A model generated the notes under the pieces. That model saw nothing but the letters and a program-made list of their open reading frames with translations. It searched no databases and was not told the DNA's origin. Made by a program: the position numbers and the translations under genes. From contig NZ_RWGU01000045.1 of NCBI RefSeq assembly GCF_003944755.1, positions 62,001-126,000 on the forward strand: DNA of 64,000 nt. The letters are read 5' to 3'. Shown here in pieces: positions 24,161-33,860 of the stretch; position 1 is the stretch's first letter; every line of letters starts with the position of its first letter. The DNA is from Rhodovulum robiginosum. GTDB taxonomy: Bacteria; Pseudomonadota; Alphaproteobacteria; Rhodobacterales; Rhodobacteraceae.

Positions 24161-24760
24161 TCAGCCAGCCTCGGCCAGCCGCGCCACATAGCGCGCCAGC
24201 GTGTCGATTTCGAGGTTCACCCTGTCGCCGGTCTTGGCCAGGCCCCAGGTGGTCGACTCCTTGGTGTGAGGAATGAAATTCACCCCGAACACGGCGCCCT
24301 GCACCTCGTTGACCGTCAGTGACGTGCCGTTCAGCGCGACCGAGCCCTTGGGCGCGATGAATTTCGCCAGCGCCTCGGGCGCGCGGAACTGGATGCGGGT
24401 GCTGTCGCCCTCGTCTTCCATTCCCACGATCTCGGCCAGGCCGTCCACATGGCCCGACACGATATGCCCGCCCAGCTCGTCGCCCACCTTCAGCGCGCGT
24501 TCCAAGTTGATCCGCGCCCCCGGCGCCCAGCTGCCCAGGTTGGTCTTGGACAGCGTCTCGCCCGACATCGACACCTGGAACCATGCACCCTGATCGTCGG
24601 TGCCGCGGTCGATCACCGTCAGGCACACGCCGTCACAGGCGATGGAGGCGCCGATATCGATGCGGTCGGGCGGGTAGGCGGTGGCAATGGTGGCAACCGT
24701 GTCGCCGCGCTGCTCCAGCCCGCGGATTGTGCCGATGTCGGTGATGATGCCGGTGAACAT
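24161..24760 (-). CDS. ribE: Riboflavin synthase alpha chain
   Basis: A 199-residue protein with the two tandem lumazine-binding repeats: MFTGIITDIG...IACDGVCLTV and GGHIVSGHVDGLAEI...VALNGTSLTVNEV. It dismutates two lumazines to riboflavin. AGGAGG 7 nt upstream of the ATG at 24760 fixes the start. It is the first gene of the ribE-ribBX-ribH-nusB block. The 154 nt before ribBX hold no FMN riboswitch that I can recognise. It is divergent from kpsS. Confidence 0.95.
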   Translation of the reverse strand: MFTGIITDIGTIRGLEQRGDTVATIATAYPPDRIDIGASIACDGVCLTVIDRGTDDQGAWFQVSMSGETLSKTNLGSWAPGARINLERALKVGDELGGHIVSGHVDGLAEIVGMEDEGDSTRIQFRAPEALAKFIAPKGSVALNGTSLTVNEVQGAVFGVNFIPHTKESTTWGLAKTGDRVNLEIDTLARYVARLAEAG

Positions 24761-24926
24761 GGGGCAGCCTCCTTTTGGTGTTCCGTCTAGCCCCTGCCCC
24801 GGCGACCGGCAAGCCGCCCCAGCCCGCCAACCCGCCGCAGCGGTGTGAAAATGCCGCGAATTTTTCACATCACAACCGTGCCGTGCTGATACACACTGGC
24901 CGGCACACCCTTACGGAGGACCCGCC

Positions 24927-26225
24927 CTGCCCCGTCCGCACGCCCCGCGCCGGTTCTTGTTCCTGCAAGGCCCCCACGGCCCCTTCTTCGGCCGGCTCGC
25001 ACGCATGCTGGGCCGCGCTGGCGCCGAGGCCTGGCGCGTGGGTTTCAACCTCGGCGACCAGGTGCTTTGGGGCGACCGCCGGCGCTACATCCCCTTTACC
25101 GGCACCGTCCAGGACTGGCCCGCGACCTGCGCGGAGATCATGGATGCGCGCGCCATCACCGACCTTGTGCTTTACGGCGACACGCGGCCCGTCCACGCCG
25201 CGGCCATTGCCATCGCCCGCGCGCGCGGCCTGAGGGTCCATGTCTTCGAAGAGGGTTACCTGCGCCCCTACTGGGTCACCTATGAACGCGACGGCGCGAA
25301 CGGCCATTCCCGCCTGATGGAACTGAGCGTGGACGAGATGCGCGCCGCGCTCTACGCCCCCGGCGGGCCCGCCATCGCCGCCCCGGCCCATTGGGGCGAT
25401 ATGCGCGCGCACATGTTCTACGGCGCGCTCTATCACGGGTTGGTCATGCTGCCGACCCGGCGCTACCGCCGGTTCCGGCCTCACCGCGGCGTCAGCATCG
25501 GGCGCGAGTTCCGGCTTCACCTCAGGCGGCTGCTGCTGATGCCGGCCCACGCGGTCGGGCGCCTGGCCGCCACGGCCCGCATCACCCGCAGCGGATTTCC
25601 CTATCATCTGGTGCTGTTGCAGCTCGAACACGATGCCAGCTTTCGCTGCCACAGCCCGTTTTCCTCGATGGCTGATTTCCTCGCGCTGTGCATGGAGGGG
25701 TTTGCCGCCGGTGCGCCGCCGCATCACCATCTGGTCCTCAAGGCCCACCCCCTGGAAGACGGGCGCAGCCCGGTCCGGGCCGAGGTCGCGCGGCTGGCCC
25801 GCGCGCACGGTTTGGCGGACCGGGTGCATTTCGTGCGCGGCGGCAAGCTCGCCACGCTTCTCGACCAGGCGACCAGCGCAGTGACGGTCAATTCCACGGC
25901 CGGCCAACAGGTGCTGTGGCGCGGCCTGCCGCTCAGGGCGTTCGGACGCGCGGTCTACAGCAAGCCCGAATTCGTCTCCGACCAGCCGCTTGACGCCTTT
26001 TTCGCCGCGCCCCGCCGCCCCGACCGGGCCGCCTATGCCGATTTCCGGCGCTTCCTGCTGGAAAGCTCGCAGATCCCGGGCGGGTTCTACTCCACCGACG
26101 GGCGGCGGCAGGCAATGCGCCGGGTCGTCGACCTGATGCTGGCCGAGGCCGGACCCTATGCCGCGCTCGACGCACCGGGCGCGGCGCACCGGCAACAGTT
26201 ATACGCGGTCGAATGCGGCGCGTGA
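24927..26225 (+). CDS. kpsS: Capsule polysaccharide Kdo-linker transferase KpsS-like
   Basis: A KpsS/capsule polysaccharide modification protein of about 432 residues. In capsular systems KpsS adds the first beta-Kdo to a phosphatidylglycerol anchor. RFLFLQGPHGPFFGRLARML is the typical N-terminus; HVFEEGYLRPYWVTYE, PHHHLVLKAHPLEDG and VTVNSTAGQQVLWRGLPL are conserved glycosyltransferase motifs. The best Shine-Dalgarno, GGAGGA (24915-24920), is 6 nt before a CTG at 24927. The TTG at 24957 has none and would remove conserved residues, so a non-canonical CTG start is proposed. First gene of a plus-strand export cassette inside the riboflavin locus. Confidence 0.85.
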   Translation: MPRPHAPRRFLFLQGPHGPFFGRLARMLGRAGAEAWRVGFNLGDQVLWGDRRRYIPFTGTVQDWPATCAEIMDARAITDLVLYGDTRPVHAAAIAIARARGLRVHVFEEGYLRPYWVTYERDGANGHSRLMELSVDEMRAALYAPGGPAIAAPAHWGDMRAHMFYGALYHGLVMLPTRRYRRFRPHRGVSIGREFRLHLRRLLLMPAHAVGRLAATARITRSGFPYHLVLLQLEHDASFRCHSPFSSMADFLALCMEGFAAGAPPHHHLVLKAHPLEDGRSPVRAEVARLARAHGLADRVHFVRGGKLATLLDQATSAVTVNSTAGQQVLWRGLPLRAFGRAVYSKPEFVSDQPLDAFFAAPRRPDRAAYADFRRFLLESSQIPGGFYSTDGRRQAMRRVVDLMLAEAGPYAALDAPGAAHRQQLYAVECGA

Positions 26226-26314
26226 TTCGCCGCGCTGGCCAGCAGGCAGTTTTTTGGTTACCATCCGCGTAAAAATACAGGCAGGCAGAATAAAAATCTC
26301 GAGGAGCTCGAGCA

Positions 26315-27445
26315 GTGAACATGATGGCATCCCGTGGGGCGAGGGCCGTGGCCCTTCTGGCCCTGGTTTCGATGGTTGCGGCCTGCGGATTGCCGCGGTC
26401 CGGCCCCAACAAGCGCGAAATCTTCGAAGGGTCGGTGCAAAAGCAGGGCGACGCCTTCGTGGTATCGGTCAACGACCGCGTGACCCGCGCCACCGCCGTC
26501 ACGCCGGTGCTGGGTTTCACGACCGCCTTTCGCAATGCCGGGCTGCTGGGCTCTGACACGATCCGGCCGGGCGACACGCTGGGCCTGACGATCTACGAAA
26601 ACGTCGATGACGGGCTTCTGACCACCGAGGGCACCAATGGAAGCGTGCTTGACGAGGTGCAGGTCGACGGTGCGGGTTTCATCTTCATTCCCTATGCCGG
26701 GCGTATCCGCGCCGCGGGAAACACCCCCGAGCGGCTGCGCCAGATCATAACCGAAAAGCTCGACGCGCAGACGCCCGACCCGCAGGTCGTGGTGCGCCGG
26801 CTGGCCGGCGACGGCGCCACCGTGTCGGTGGTGGGCGGCGTGGGCGGGCAAGGCGTCTACCCGATCGAACGGCCGACGCGCACGCTGTCGGGGATGCTGG
26901 CCGCGGCCGGCGGCGTCTCGATCCCCCCGGAAGTGGCCCAGATCACCGTGGTCCGCGGCCCTCACCGCGGCCATATCTGGTTTCAGGACCTCTACGACAG
27001 CCCCGAGATGGACATCGCGCTGAGGGGCGGCGACCGTATCCTGGTGGAACAGGATACCCGCGCCTTCACCGCGCTGGGCGCCACCGGCGCGCAAAGCCGC
27101 GTCCCGTTCGAGACCCAGACATTGTCGGCTATCGAGGCGATCGCCCAGGTGGGCGGCCTGAACTCGAACCTCGCCGACCCGACCGGCGTTTTCGTGTTCC
27201 GCAACGAACCGGGCGAGATCGCCAATGTGGTGCTCGGCCGGTCCGACCTGGTTGGCGCGCAGCGCATGGTCTACGTGCTCGATCTGACCGAGACCAACGG
27301 CATGTTCATGGCGCGCGACTTTGCCATCCGCGACGATGACACGGTTTACGTTACCGAAGCGCCCTACGTGCAGTGGCAGAAAAGCCTCCGGGTGCTCACC
27401 GGCACCGCCGCCTCGGCGAGTTCCGTCAGCAACCTCGCGAATTAA
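26315..27445 (+). CDS. Polysaccharide export outer-membrane lipoprotein (OPX, Wza/KpsD type)
   Basis: A 376-residue lipoprotein. The start is GTG at 26315 with GAGGAG 8 nt upstream (26301-26306). A signal peptide ends in the lipobox VAAC near residue 24. The Poly_export domain (IRPGDTLGLTIYENVDDG and GAGFIFIPYAGRIRAAGNTPERLRQII) and two SLBB-like domains (VSVVGGVGGQGVYPI and FTALGATGAQSRVPF) follow. It would form the outer-membrane translocon of a capsule or exopolysaccharide. It lies 89 bp after kpsS and next to kpsC. No Wzc/KpsMTE genes are in the window. Confidence 0.9.
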   Translation: MNMMASRGARAVALLALVSMVAACGLPRSGPNKREIFEGSVQKQGDAFVVSVNDRVTRATAVTPVLGFTTAFRNAGLLGSDTIRPGDTLGLTIYENVDDGLLTTEGTNGSVLDEVQVDGAGFIFIPYAGRIRAAGNTPERLRQIITEKLDAQTPDPQVVVRRLAGDGATVSVVGGVGGQGVYPIERPTRTLSGMLAAAGGVSIPPEVAQITVVRGPHRGHIWFQDLYDSPEMDIALRGGDRILVEQDTRAFTALGATGAQSRVPFETQTLSAIEAIAQVGGLNSNLADPTGVFVFRNEPGEIANVVLGRSDLVGAQRMVYVLDLTETNGMFMARDFAIRDDDTVYVTEAPYVQWQKSLRVLTGTAASASSVSNLAN

Positions 27446-27453
27446 GCGGCGCG

Positions 27454-29502
27454 GTGGACCGGCCCGCCCCCCCAAGTCACCTGACCGCCGGGGCGCCCGC
27501 GTCCCGGCGTCTCTTCTTTTATAACGGGGGCATGTTGGCCCAGCCGCGGCTGCGGCGGATCCTGGCCCTGGCCGGCTACCGCCTGCGGCTGGGCCTGCCC
27601 GGTCCCGACGACTGGGTGGCCGTCTGGGGCGCCACGCCGGTCGCCGCCCGCGGCCGCGCAGTGGCGGCGCGACGCGGCGCCGGGTTGCTCTGTGTCGAGG
27701 ATGCGTTCCTGCGCTCGGTCCGGCCGGGGCGGCGCGGCGGCGGGGCGCCGCTGGGCCTGATGCTCGACACCGGCGGCGTGCATTTCGACCCGGCCCGCCC
27801 CTCGGCCCTGGAAACGCTGCTGGCCGAGCATCCGCTCGACGACACGGCCCTATTGAACCGCGCTCGTGACGCCATCGTCCGGATGCGGCGCGGCCATCTG
27901 AGCAAATATACCGGGTTCGACCCAGACCTGCCGGCGCCGGCGCCCGGCTACGTGCTGGTGATCGACCAGACGGCGGGCGACGCGGCGGTGCGCGCCAGCG
28001 GCGCCAACCGGGCGACCTTCCGCGAGATGCTGGCCGTCGCGCAGATCGAGAACCCCGGCGCGCCGATCATCGTGAAGGCCCATCCCGAAACCGCCGCGGG
28101 CGCGCGGGCGGGGTATTACCAACGCGGCGACACCGACCCCAGGGTCACGCACCTGAGCGACCCGGTCTCGCCCTGGGCGCTGCTGGAGGGCGCCGTCGCG
28201 GTCTACACGGTGTCGTCGCAGATGGGGTTCGAGGCGATCCTCGCAGGCCATCGTCCCCGCGTCTTCGGCCAGCCGTTCTATTCTGGCTGGGGGCTGACCC
28301 AGGACGAGGCGCCGGTACCCCGCCGCACGCGCCGACTGACACGCGCCCAGCTCTTCGCCGCGGCGATGATCCTGGCGCCGACATGGTACGACCCCTATCG
28401 GGACCGGCTCTGCACGCTGGAAGACGCGCTGGCCACGCTGGAGGCCGAAACCCGCGCCTGGCGCGACGACCGGCGAGGCTGGGTCGCGGCCGGGATGCGG
28501 CTTTGGAAACGGCCCACCATACAACGGGTGTTCGGCCAGGAGCGCCCGGTGCGCTTTGCCCCCGACCTGGCCACCGCCGAGGCCCGCGCCCAAGCCGAGG
28601 GCCGCCGCGCGATGGTCTGGGCCGGCAAGGGCGGCGGGGCGCGCCCGGACACGGTGCGCGTCGAGGACGGCATATTGCGCTCGGCCGGCCTCGGCGCGGC
28701 GCTGGTGCCGCCGCTGTCGCTGGTCTGCGACGATCTGGGCATCTACTACGACCCGACCCGCGAAAGCCGGCTGGAACGGCTGGTGGCCGAGGCATGCAGC
28801 CTGCCCGAGACCGAGCGCCGCCGGGCCGAGCGACTGATCGCGACCGTGATCCGGGCCGGGCTCAGCAAATACACCCCCGCTTCGGCGCCGCTGCCCGAAC
28901 TGCCCGAGGGCCGGCGCATCCTGGTGCCCGGCCAGGTCGAGGACGATGCCTCGATCCGGCTGGGCTGCGGGGCGGAGCGGACCAACCGCGCCCTGCTGGA
29001 GCGGTGCCGGGCCGAGAACCCCGACGCGGTGCTGCTTTACAAGCCGCACCCGGATGTCGAGGCCGGGCTGCGCCCCGGCGCGCTGACCGAGGCCGAGGCG
29101 CGGACCCATGCCGACACGGTGCTTGCCGGGGCCGATCCCGCGGCGCTGCTGGCGCGGGTCGATGCGGTCTGGACGCTGACCTCGACGCTGGGCTTCGAGG
29201 CGCTGCTGCGGGGCGTGCCGGTCACCTGCCTTGGCACGCCGTTCTACGCGGGCTGGGGGCTGACGGCCGATCTGGGGCCGGTGCCCGCCCGCCGCGCCGC
29301 CCGGCCCGACATCCTGGCGCTGGCCCATGCGGTGCTGATCGCCTATCCGCGCTACCGCGATCCGGTCACGGGCCGCCCCTGCCCGGCCGAAGTGGTGGCA
29401 GACCGCCTGGCGGCCGGAGAGGTGCCCGGCCCCGGGCCGGGCAACCGGGTCTTGTCGAAGCTGCAGGGGCTGCTGGCGAGCCGTGCGCATCTGTGGCGGT
29501 GA
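27454..29502 (+). CDS. kpsC: Dual-domain capsule Kdo-linker transferase KpsC-like
   Basis: A protein of about 680 residues with an internal duplication. Module 1 carries LLCVEDAFLRSV, HLSKYTGF, IIVKAHPE and SSQMGFEAILAG...FGQPFYSGWGLT. Module 2 repeats them as VRVEDGILRSA, GLSKYTPA, LLYKPHPD and TSTLGFEALLRG...LGTPFYAGWGLT. KpsC uses two retaining beta-Kdo transferase domains to extend the poly-Kdo linker. The conserved N-terminal YNGG precedes the ATG at 27532, so an upstream start is needed. The GTG at 27454 is the nearest and lies 8 nt after the OPX stop; its Shine-Dalgarno is weak. A 7-bp hairpin follows the stop. Confidence 0.85.
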   Translation: MDRPAPPSHLTAGAPASRRLFFYNGGMLAQPRLRRILALAGYRLRLGLPGPDDWVAVWGATPVAARGRAVAARRGAGLLCVEDAFLRSVRPGRRGGGAPLGLMLDTGGVHFDPARPSALETLLAEHPLDDTALLNRARDAIVRMRRGHLSKYTGFDPDLPAPAPGYVLVIDQTAGDAAVRASGANRATFREMLAVAQIENPGAPIIVKAHPETAAGARAGYYQRGDTDPRVTHLSDPVSPWALLEGAVAVYTVSSQMGFEAILAGHRPRVFGQPFYSGWGLTQDEAPVPRRTRRLTRAQLFAAAMILAPTWYDPYRDRLCTLEDALATLEAETRAWRDDRRGWVAAGMRLWKRPTIQRVFGQERPVRFAPDLATAEARAQAEGRRAMVWAGKGGGARPDTVRVEDGILRSAGLGAALVPPLSLVCDDLGIYYDPTRESRLERLVAEACSLPETERRRAERLIATVIRAGLSKYTPASAPLPELPEGRRILVPGQVEDDASIRLGCGAERTNRALLERCRAENPDAVLLYKPHPDVEAGLRPGALTEAEARTHADTVLAGADPAALLARVDAVWTLTSTLGFEALLRGVPVTCLGTPFYAGWGLTADLGPVPARRAARPDILALAHAVLIAYPRYRDPVTGRPCPAEVVADRLAAGEVPGPGPGNRVLSKLQGLLASRAHLWR

Positions 29503-29507
29503 CGCGG

Positions 29508-29525
29508 CCGGCCCTCGCGGGCCGG
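29508..29525. terminator. Hairpin after kpsC
   Basis: CCGGCCC-TCGC-GGGCCGG, a perfect 7-bp stem 5 nt after the kpsC stop, immediately before repeat copy D. No T-run, so termination is uncertain; it could serve both converging genes. Confidence 0.45.
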
Positions 29526-29532
29526 TGCCTCC

Positions 29533-29559
29533 GGCGGGGATATTTTCGGCCAGAAGAAG
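29533..29559 (+). repeat. Extragenic repeat copy D (single unit)
   Basis: GGCGGGGATATTTTCGGCC followed by AGAAGAAG, between convergent kpsC and ribD. It matches the units at 15.4, 16.3 and 20.3 kb. Confidence 0.7.
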
Positions 29560-29573
29560 TTGGCAACGCGCGC

Positions 29574-30680
29574 TTATGGTCCGGCGCGCTCCCAGCGGTG
29601 CAGCACGTCACCGCCCGCATCGCGCGTCTCGATCAGGCGAAAGCGCGGCGCCTCGGACAGCGCGTCGATTCCCATCGCGCCGAGGCTGGGGCGGCCCTCG
29701 GCCCCCAGTGCCAGACCGGCGGTGAAGCCCACCAGCTCGTCCACCAAACCGGCGTTCAGCAGCGAGGCGGCAAATGCCCCGCCGCCCTCGCAGAAGACGC
29801 GCGTCAGCCCGGCCGCCCCGAGCGCGGCGAGGATCGCGCGGGGATCGAGCTGGCGATCGGGGCCGGGCCTGACCTCGATCAGCCGAGCGCCCGCCGCGGC
29901 CCAGGCCTCGCGCCGGCCGGTGGCGGCGTCGGGGCCGTGGCAGAGCCAGAGCGGCGGCGCGGCGGCGCTTTGCGCGAGCTGTCCGCCCAGCGGCAGATCC
30001 AGCCGGCGCGAACAGACCACGCGCAGCGGCTGGCGCGCCACGCCCAGCCCGCGCACGGTCAGCATCGGGTCGTCGGCTCGGGCGGTGCCGCCCCCCACCA
30101 TCACCGCGTCATGGCGCGCGCGCAGCGCATGGACCATGCGCCGGGCCTCGGGGCCGGTGATCCACTGGCTGTCGCCGGTGGCGGTGGCGATGCGCCCGTC
30201 GAAGGAGGAGGCGAGCTTGAGCGTCAGCGCCGGGCGCCCCTCGGTGCGGGCCAGCAAGAACCCCCGGTGCGCGCGCGCGGCCTCGGCCGCCAGAACGCCG
30301 GTGGTCACCGCCACCCCGGCCGCGCGCAGCATCGCGTGGCCGCGCCCGGCCACGCGGGCGTCGGGGTCTTCCAGCGCGGTCACGACGCGGGCCACGCCGG
30401 CCGCGATCAGCGCCTCGGCGCAGGGCGGCGTGGCGCCGTGATGGGCGCAGGGTTCGAGGCTGACATAGGCGGTGGCGCCGCGCGCCGCCGCCCCCGCGCG
30501 GGCCAGCGCCTGCGGCTCGGCATGAGGTCGGCCGCCCGGCGCCGTCCAGCCGCGCCCCACGACACGGCCCGCGTTGACGATGACGCAGCCGACGGCGGGG
30601 TTCGGCCAGACCGCGCCCTGACCGCGCGCGCCCAGGCCCAGCGCAAGCGCCATGAAGCGCGCGTCACCGGCCCCGCTCAC
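29574..30680 (-). CDS. ribD: Bifunctional riboflavin deaminase/reductase RibD
   Basis: A 368-residue enzyme catalysing two successive steps. The N-terminal cytidine-deaminase-fold domain has the zinc motif [11 protein letters not shown] and [12 protein letters not shown]. The C-terminal reductase domain has [22 protein letters not shown] and [13 protein letters not shown]. The start overlaps the nrdR stop by 4 bp (ATGA), giving translational coupling. It is separated from ribE by the opposite-strand kps cassette. About 100 residues of GC-biased Ala/Arg-rich sequence join the conserved blocks. Confidence 0.95.
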   Translation of the reverse strand: MSGAGDARFMALALGLGARGQGAVWPNPAVGCVIVNAGRVVGRGWTAPGGRPHAEPQALARAGAAARGATAYVSLEPCAHHGATPPCAEALIAAGVARVVTALEDPDARVAGRGHAMLRAAGVAVTTGVLAAEAARAHRGFLLARTEGRPALTLKLASSFDGRIATATGDSQWITGPEARRMVHALRARHDAVMVGGGTARADDPMLTVRGLGVARQPLRVVCSRRLDLPLGGQLAQSAAAPPLWLCHGPDAATGRREAWAAAGARLIEVRPGPDRQLDPRAILAALGAAGLTRVFCEGGGAFAASLLNAGLVDELVGFTAGLALGAEGRPSLGAMGIDALSEAPRFRLIETRDAGGDVLHRWERAGP

Positions 30681-31144
30681 TCCTCCGGCGGGCCCTGCGG
30701 GCGCAGCTCGCTGACGAACTTGTCGAAATCGCCGGCTTCCTGGAAATTCTTGTAGACGCTGGCGAAGCGCACATAGGCCACGGTGTCGATCCGCGCCAGC
30801 GCCTCCATCACGATCTCGCCGATCACCTTGGAGGGGATGTCGGTCTCGCCCATGCTTTCCAGCCGCCGGACGATGCCGGAAATCATCTGGTCGATCCGCT
30901 CGGGATCGACGGGGCGTTTCTGCAGCGCGATGCGGATCGAGCGTTCCAGCTTGTCGCGGTCGAAATCCTCGCGCCGGCCGTTCGACTTGATCACCACGAG
31001 GTCGCGCAGTTGCACACGCTCATAGGTGGTAAAGCGGCCGCCGCAGGCCGGGCAAAAGCGCCGCCGCCGGATCGCGACATGGTCCTCGGCGGGCCGCGAA
31101 TCCTTTACCTGCGTGTCGACATTTCCGCAAAAGGGGCAGCGCAT
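30677..31144 (-). CDS. nrdR: Transcriptional repressor NrdR
   Basis: A 155-residue repressor of ribonucleotide reductase genes. An N-terminal zinc ribbon (MRCPFCGN...[19 protein letters not shown]) is followed by an ATP-cone domain ([32 protein letters not shown]). Allostery is through ATP/dATP. It is the first gene of the nrdR-ribD pair. On the minus strand a TATAGT -10-like box lies about 40 nt upstream, with a weak -35. Confidence 0.96.
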   Translation of the reverse strand: MRCPFCGNVDTQVKDSRPAEDHVAIRRRRFCPACGGRFTTYERVQLRDLVVIKSNGRREDFDRDKLERSIRIALQKRPVDPERIDQMISGIVRRLESMGETDIPSKVIGEIVMEALARIDTVAYVRFASVYKNFQEAGDFDKFVSELRPQGPPEE

Positions 31145-31241
31145 GACCTCTCCCTCGGTGGGCTGGGGCTGTTTTCCACAGGCACTATAGGGGAGCCGCC
31201 AGAATTTGGGTAGAGGCGAAATGGCCCGCTATATCTTGCGG

Positions 31242-31652
31242 TCAGGCCAGGTGCGCGGCGACCTCGCGCCGGTGCGGCGCGGTGCGGTGTTCGTAGAGGT
31301 AAAGCCCCTGCCATGTACCCAGAACGGGCCGCCCGCCCGCCACGGGAATCGACAGCGACACCGGCAACAGCGCGGCCTTGATATGGGCCGGCATGTCGTC
31401 GGGGCCCTCGGCCGTGTGGCGCAGCCAGGCCATCGACGGGTCGCTTGCCGGCGGCACCAGCCGGGCGAGCCAGGCGTCGAGGTCGCGCTTGACGTCGGGG
31501 TCGGCGTTTTCCTGGATCAGCAAAGAGCAGGAGGTGTGGCGCACGAAGAGCGTGAGCAGCCCGTCGCCCTGCCCCGCCGTCCAGGCCAGCACGTCACGGG
31601 TGAACTCGTAGAGGCCGGGGCCCGAGGTGGCGATGGTGAAACAGGTCTGCAT
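31242..31652 (-). CDS. YjbQ family protein (UPF0047)
   Basis: A 136-residue protein. The signature [20 protein letters not shown] and [20 protein letters not shown], with [12 protein letters not shown] near the end, defines the YjbQ family. Some members have weak thiamine-phosphate synthase activity; the physiological role is unsettled. The ATG at 31652 gives the typical [11 protein letters not shown] start. It lies upstream of nrdR on the same strand, 97 bp away. Confidence 0.9.
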   Translation of the reverse strand: MQTCFTIATSGPGLYEFTRDVLAWTAGQGDGLLTLFVRHTSCSLLIQENADPDVKRDLDAWLARLVPPASDPSMAWLRHTAEGPDDMPAHIKAALLPVSLSIPVAGGRPVLGTWQGLYLYEHRTAPHRREVAAHLA

Positions 31653-31731
31653 CGGTATTTTCCTTGGCTCAGGCCACGCTATTTTACCGAGCAAGCGCGG
31701 GCAATGCGCCCGTGCGGCCAGGGAGGGCGCC

Positions 31732-32619
31732 ATGACACGACTGACCGCAAAGGATTTCGACCAAGAGCTTCTGGAACTTTACGACTATTACGCGCACGGA
31801 CGCATCACCAAGCGCGAGTTTCTCGACCGCGCGGCGAAATACGCCGTGGGCGGGCTGACCGCCGCGGCGCTTCTGAACATGATGAAACCCGATTACGCGC
31901 TGGCCCAGCAGGTGTCGTTCAACGACCCCGAGATCGTGCCGGAATACATCACCTACCCCTCGCCCGAGGGCCATGGCGAGGTGCGCGGCTATCTGGTGAA
32001 GCCCGCCAATGCCGAGGGCCCGCTGCCCGCCGTGCTGGTGGTGCACGAGAACCGCGGCCTCAACCCCTATATCGAGGACGTGGCGCGGCGGGTCGCAAAG
32101 GCCGGCTACATGGCGCTGGCGCCCGACGGTCTGACCAGCGTGGGTGGCTACCCCGGCAACGACGACGAGGGCCGCGCGCTGCAAAAATCGGTCGACCCGG
32201 TCAAGCTGATGAACGATTTCTTCGCCGGGTTCGAGCATCTCAAGGCGCGCGACGACAGCACCGGCAGGGTCGGCTGCGTCGGCTTTTGCTATGGTGGCGG
32301 GGTCTGCAACGCGCTGGCCGTGGCCTATCCCGAACTCGGCGCCTCGGTGCCGTTCTACGGGCGCCAGGCCAGCGCCGAAGACGTGCCGCGCATCGAGGCG
32401 CCGCTGCTGTTGCACTATGCCGAGCTGGACGAACGGATCAATGCCGGCTGGCCCGCCTACGAAGCGGCGCTGCAAGAGCACGGCAAGACCTACACCGCGC
32501 ATATCTACCCGGGCGTGAACCACGGGTTTCACAACGATTCGACCCCGCGCTACGATGAAGAGGCCGCCAATCTCGCCTGGGACCGGACGATCGCGTTCTT
32601 CGGAGAGCATTTGCGCTGA
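31732..32619 (+). CDS. Dienelactone hydrolase family protein with Tat-like leader
   Basis: A 295-residue alpha/beta hydrolase of the DLH/YghX type. The nucleophile is Cys186 in GFCYGGG; Asp in YAELDERI and His in GVNHGFHND complete the triad. The first 55 residues contain [23 protein letters not shown]...ALAQQ, a twin-arginine-like motif with KR in place of RR and a hydrophobic stretch. Export or membrane association is therefore possible, although the n-region is long. The ATG at 31732 follows GGGAGG. Substrate unknown. A bulged stem hairpin lies 20 bp after the stop. Confidence 0.87.
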   Translation: MTRLTAKDFDQELLELYDYYAHGRITKREFLDRAAKYAVGGLTAAALLNMMKPDYALAQQVSFNDPEIVPEYITYPSPEGHGEVRGYLVKPANAEGPLPAVLVVHENRGLNPYIEDVARRVAKAGYMALAPDGLTSVGGYPGNDDEGRALQKSVDPVKLMNDFFAGFEHLKARDDSTGRVGCVGFCYGGGVCNALAVAYPELGASVPFYGRQASAEDVPRIEAPLLLHYAELDERINAGWPAYEAALQEHGKTYTAHIYPGVNHGFHNDSTPRYDEEAANLAWDRTIAFFGEHLR

Positions 32620-32934
32620 AGGCTGCGCGGGGGGTCTACGCGGGCGCTGGCCCCAGCCGCCCGCTGTCAGGCCCGCGCCGCCACGCTATCGAGCGGCGCG
32701 TCCGCGGGAAACGCTGGGTACGTTGTATGTCGGCCGAAGCCCCGGCGACCTTGGCGCCGCTTGACGGCACGACGCTGCCGCCCGCCATGGCCTCCGGCCC
32801 GGCCGCGGGCCAAAAAAGGCGCCGGCCCGGTTTCCGGTCCGCCTATGGTCGATGTCCTCACCGGCAACAAAGCGGACCGGCATCATTCGGGCAACGGCCC
32901 TCTTCAGGCACGGCCTTGCCGTTGCGCGGCGCGC
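32620..32934. other. Convergent intergenic region with hairpin
   Basis: A 315-bp region with no gene. It has a stem of about 10 bp at 32640-32664 (GCGGGCGCTG...CAGC-C-GCCCGC, loop GCCC) close after the hydrolase gene, without a T-run. The rest is GC-rich and featureless by eye. Confidence 0.45.
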
Positions 32935-33855
32935 TCAGGCCGACATCGCCTCGGTGCCGTCGACCCAGTTATCGCCCGCCTTGCCGCGGTAGAACCCGTT
33001 GATGAACGGCGCGTCGATACCGAGGTCGCGCAGCCGCGCCTCGCCCTCGGCCACTTCCATCCGGCCCTTCAGCACGTCGTCGAAGATGCGCGTGACCGCG
33101 ACCATGTCGCAGGTATGGGGCATGACGCGGAAATGGGTGACGCCCAGCGCAGCCATGTCGGCCATGTCGGCCAGCAGGTCGAGATAGCCGTAGGTCAGCG
33201 TCTGGATGCCGTTGATCGTCAGGAAGGGCCGATCGTCCATCGTTCTCAGCGTCATCCCGTCGGTGTCGTTCTCGCAGACGAACTGGCAGTTGTCCTTGGT
33301 GCGCTCATGCGCCCTTGCGTGATAGCAGCGCGCCGACAGCGCCAGCGACGCGCGGCCGAACACCTGCGCCTCCAGCCCCACGCCCAGCTCTTTCGCCCGT
33401 TCGCCCAGCACGGCGATGACGTTGCGCGGCAGTTCGGGCAACAGCGCGAAATGGGTCGCGCCCTGGCGGGCGAGATAGGCCATCGTCTCTTCGTTGTAGA
33501 CGTTCAGCAGCGCGCCGACCCGGTGCGGCTTGCCCTTGAGGTAAAGCAGAGCGGCGGTATTGTTCAGTTCCAGGTCGCGCCCCTCTTGCTGGGACCAGTC
33601 GCGCAGCAGGTTGCGCTCGCGCTTGATGACCACCTCCGACAGCGAGCAGAACACGACCTTCTTGCCGGCGCGCTCCAGCCGTTCGGCGACGGCCTCCATG
33701 TCGTCTTCGAAGAACGGCGTCCGCTTCGAGCAGATCACCTCGCCCAGATAGACGGTGGATACGGGGCTTTCGTCGGCGATGCGATAGTAGAAGTCGCGTT
33801 TTTTCTCGGCCGACCAGTGAAAGAGATTGGGACCCAGGGTCAGTTCAACACTCAT
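32935..33855 (-). CDS. ubiV: UbiV, oxygen-independent ubiquinone hydroxylation protein (U32 family)
   Basis: A 306-residue U32-peptidase-family protein. UbiV with UbiU and UbiT supports O2-independent hydroxylation steps of ubiquinone synthesis. LTLGPNLFHW, VYLGEVICSKRTPF and the Cys residues in ARCYHARAHERTKDNCQFVCE (likely 4Fe-4S ligands) are visible, as is GIQTLTYGYLDLL. The ATG at 33855 is chosen because GGAGG, embedded in the last ubiU codons, lies 8 nt upstream. It is the last gene of ubiT-ubiU-ubiV. Confidence 0.93.
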   Translation of the reverse strand: MSVELTLGPNLFHWSAEKKRDFYYRIADESPVSTVYLGEVICSKRTPFFEDDMEAVAERLERAGKKVVFCSLSEVVIKRERNLLRDWSQQEGRDLELNNTAALLYLKGKPHRVGALLNVYNEETMAYLARQGATHFALLPELPRNVIAVLGERAKELGVGLEAQVFGRASLALSARCYHARAHERTKDNCQFVCENDTDGMTLRTMDDRPFLTINGIQTLTYGYLDLLADMADMAALGVTHFRVMPHTCDMVAVTRIFDDVLKGRMEVAEGEARLRDLGIDAPFINGFYRGKAGDNWVDGTEAMSA

Positions 33856-33860
33856 CCCGC

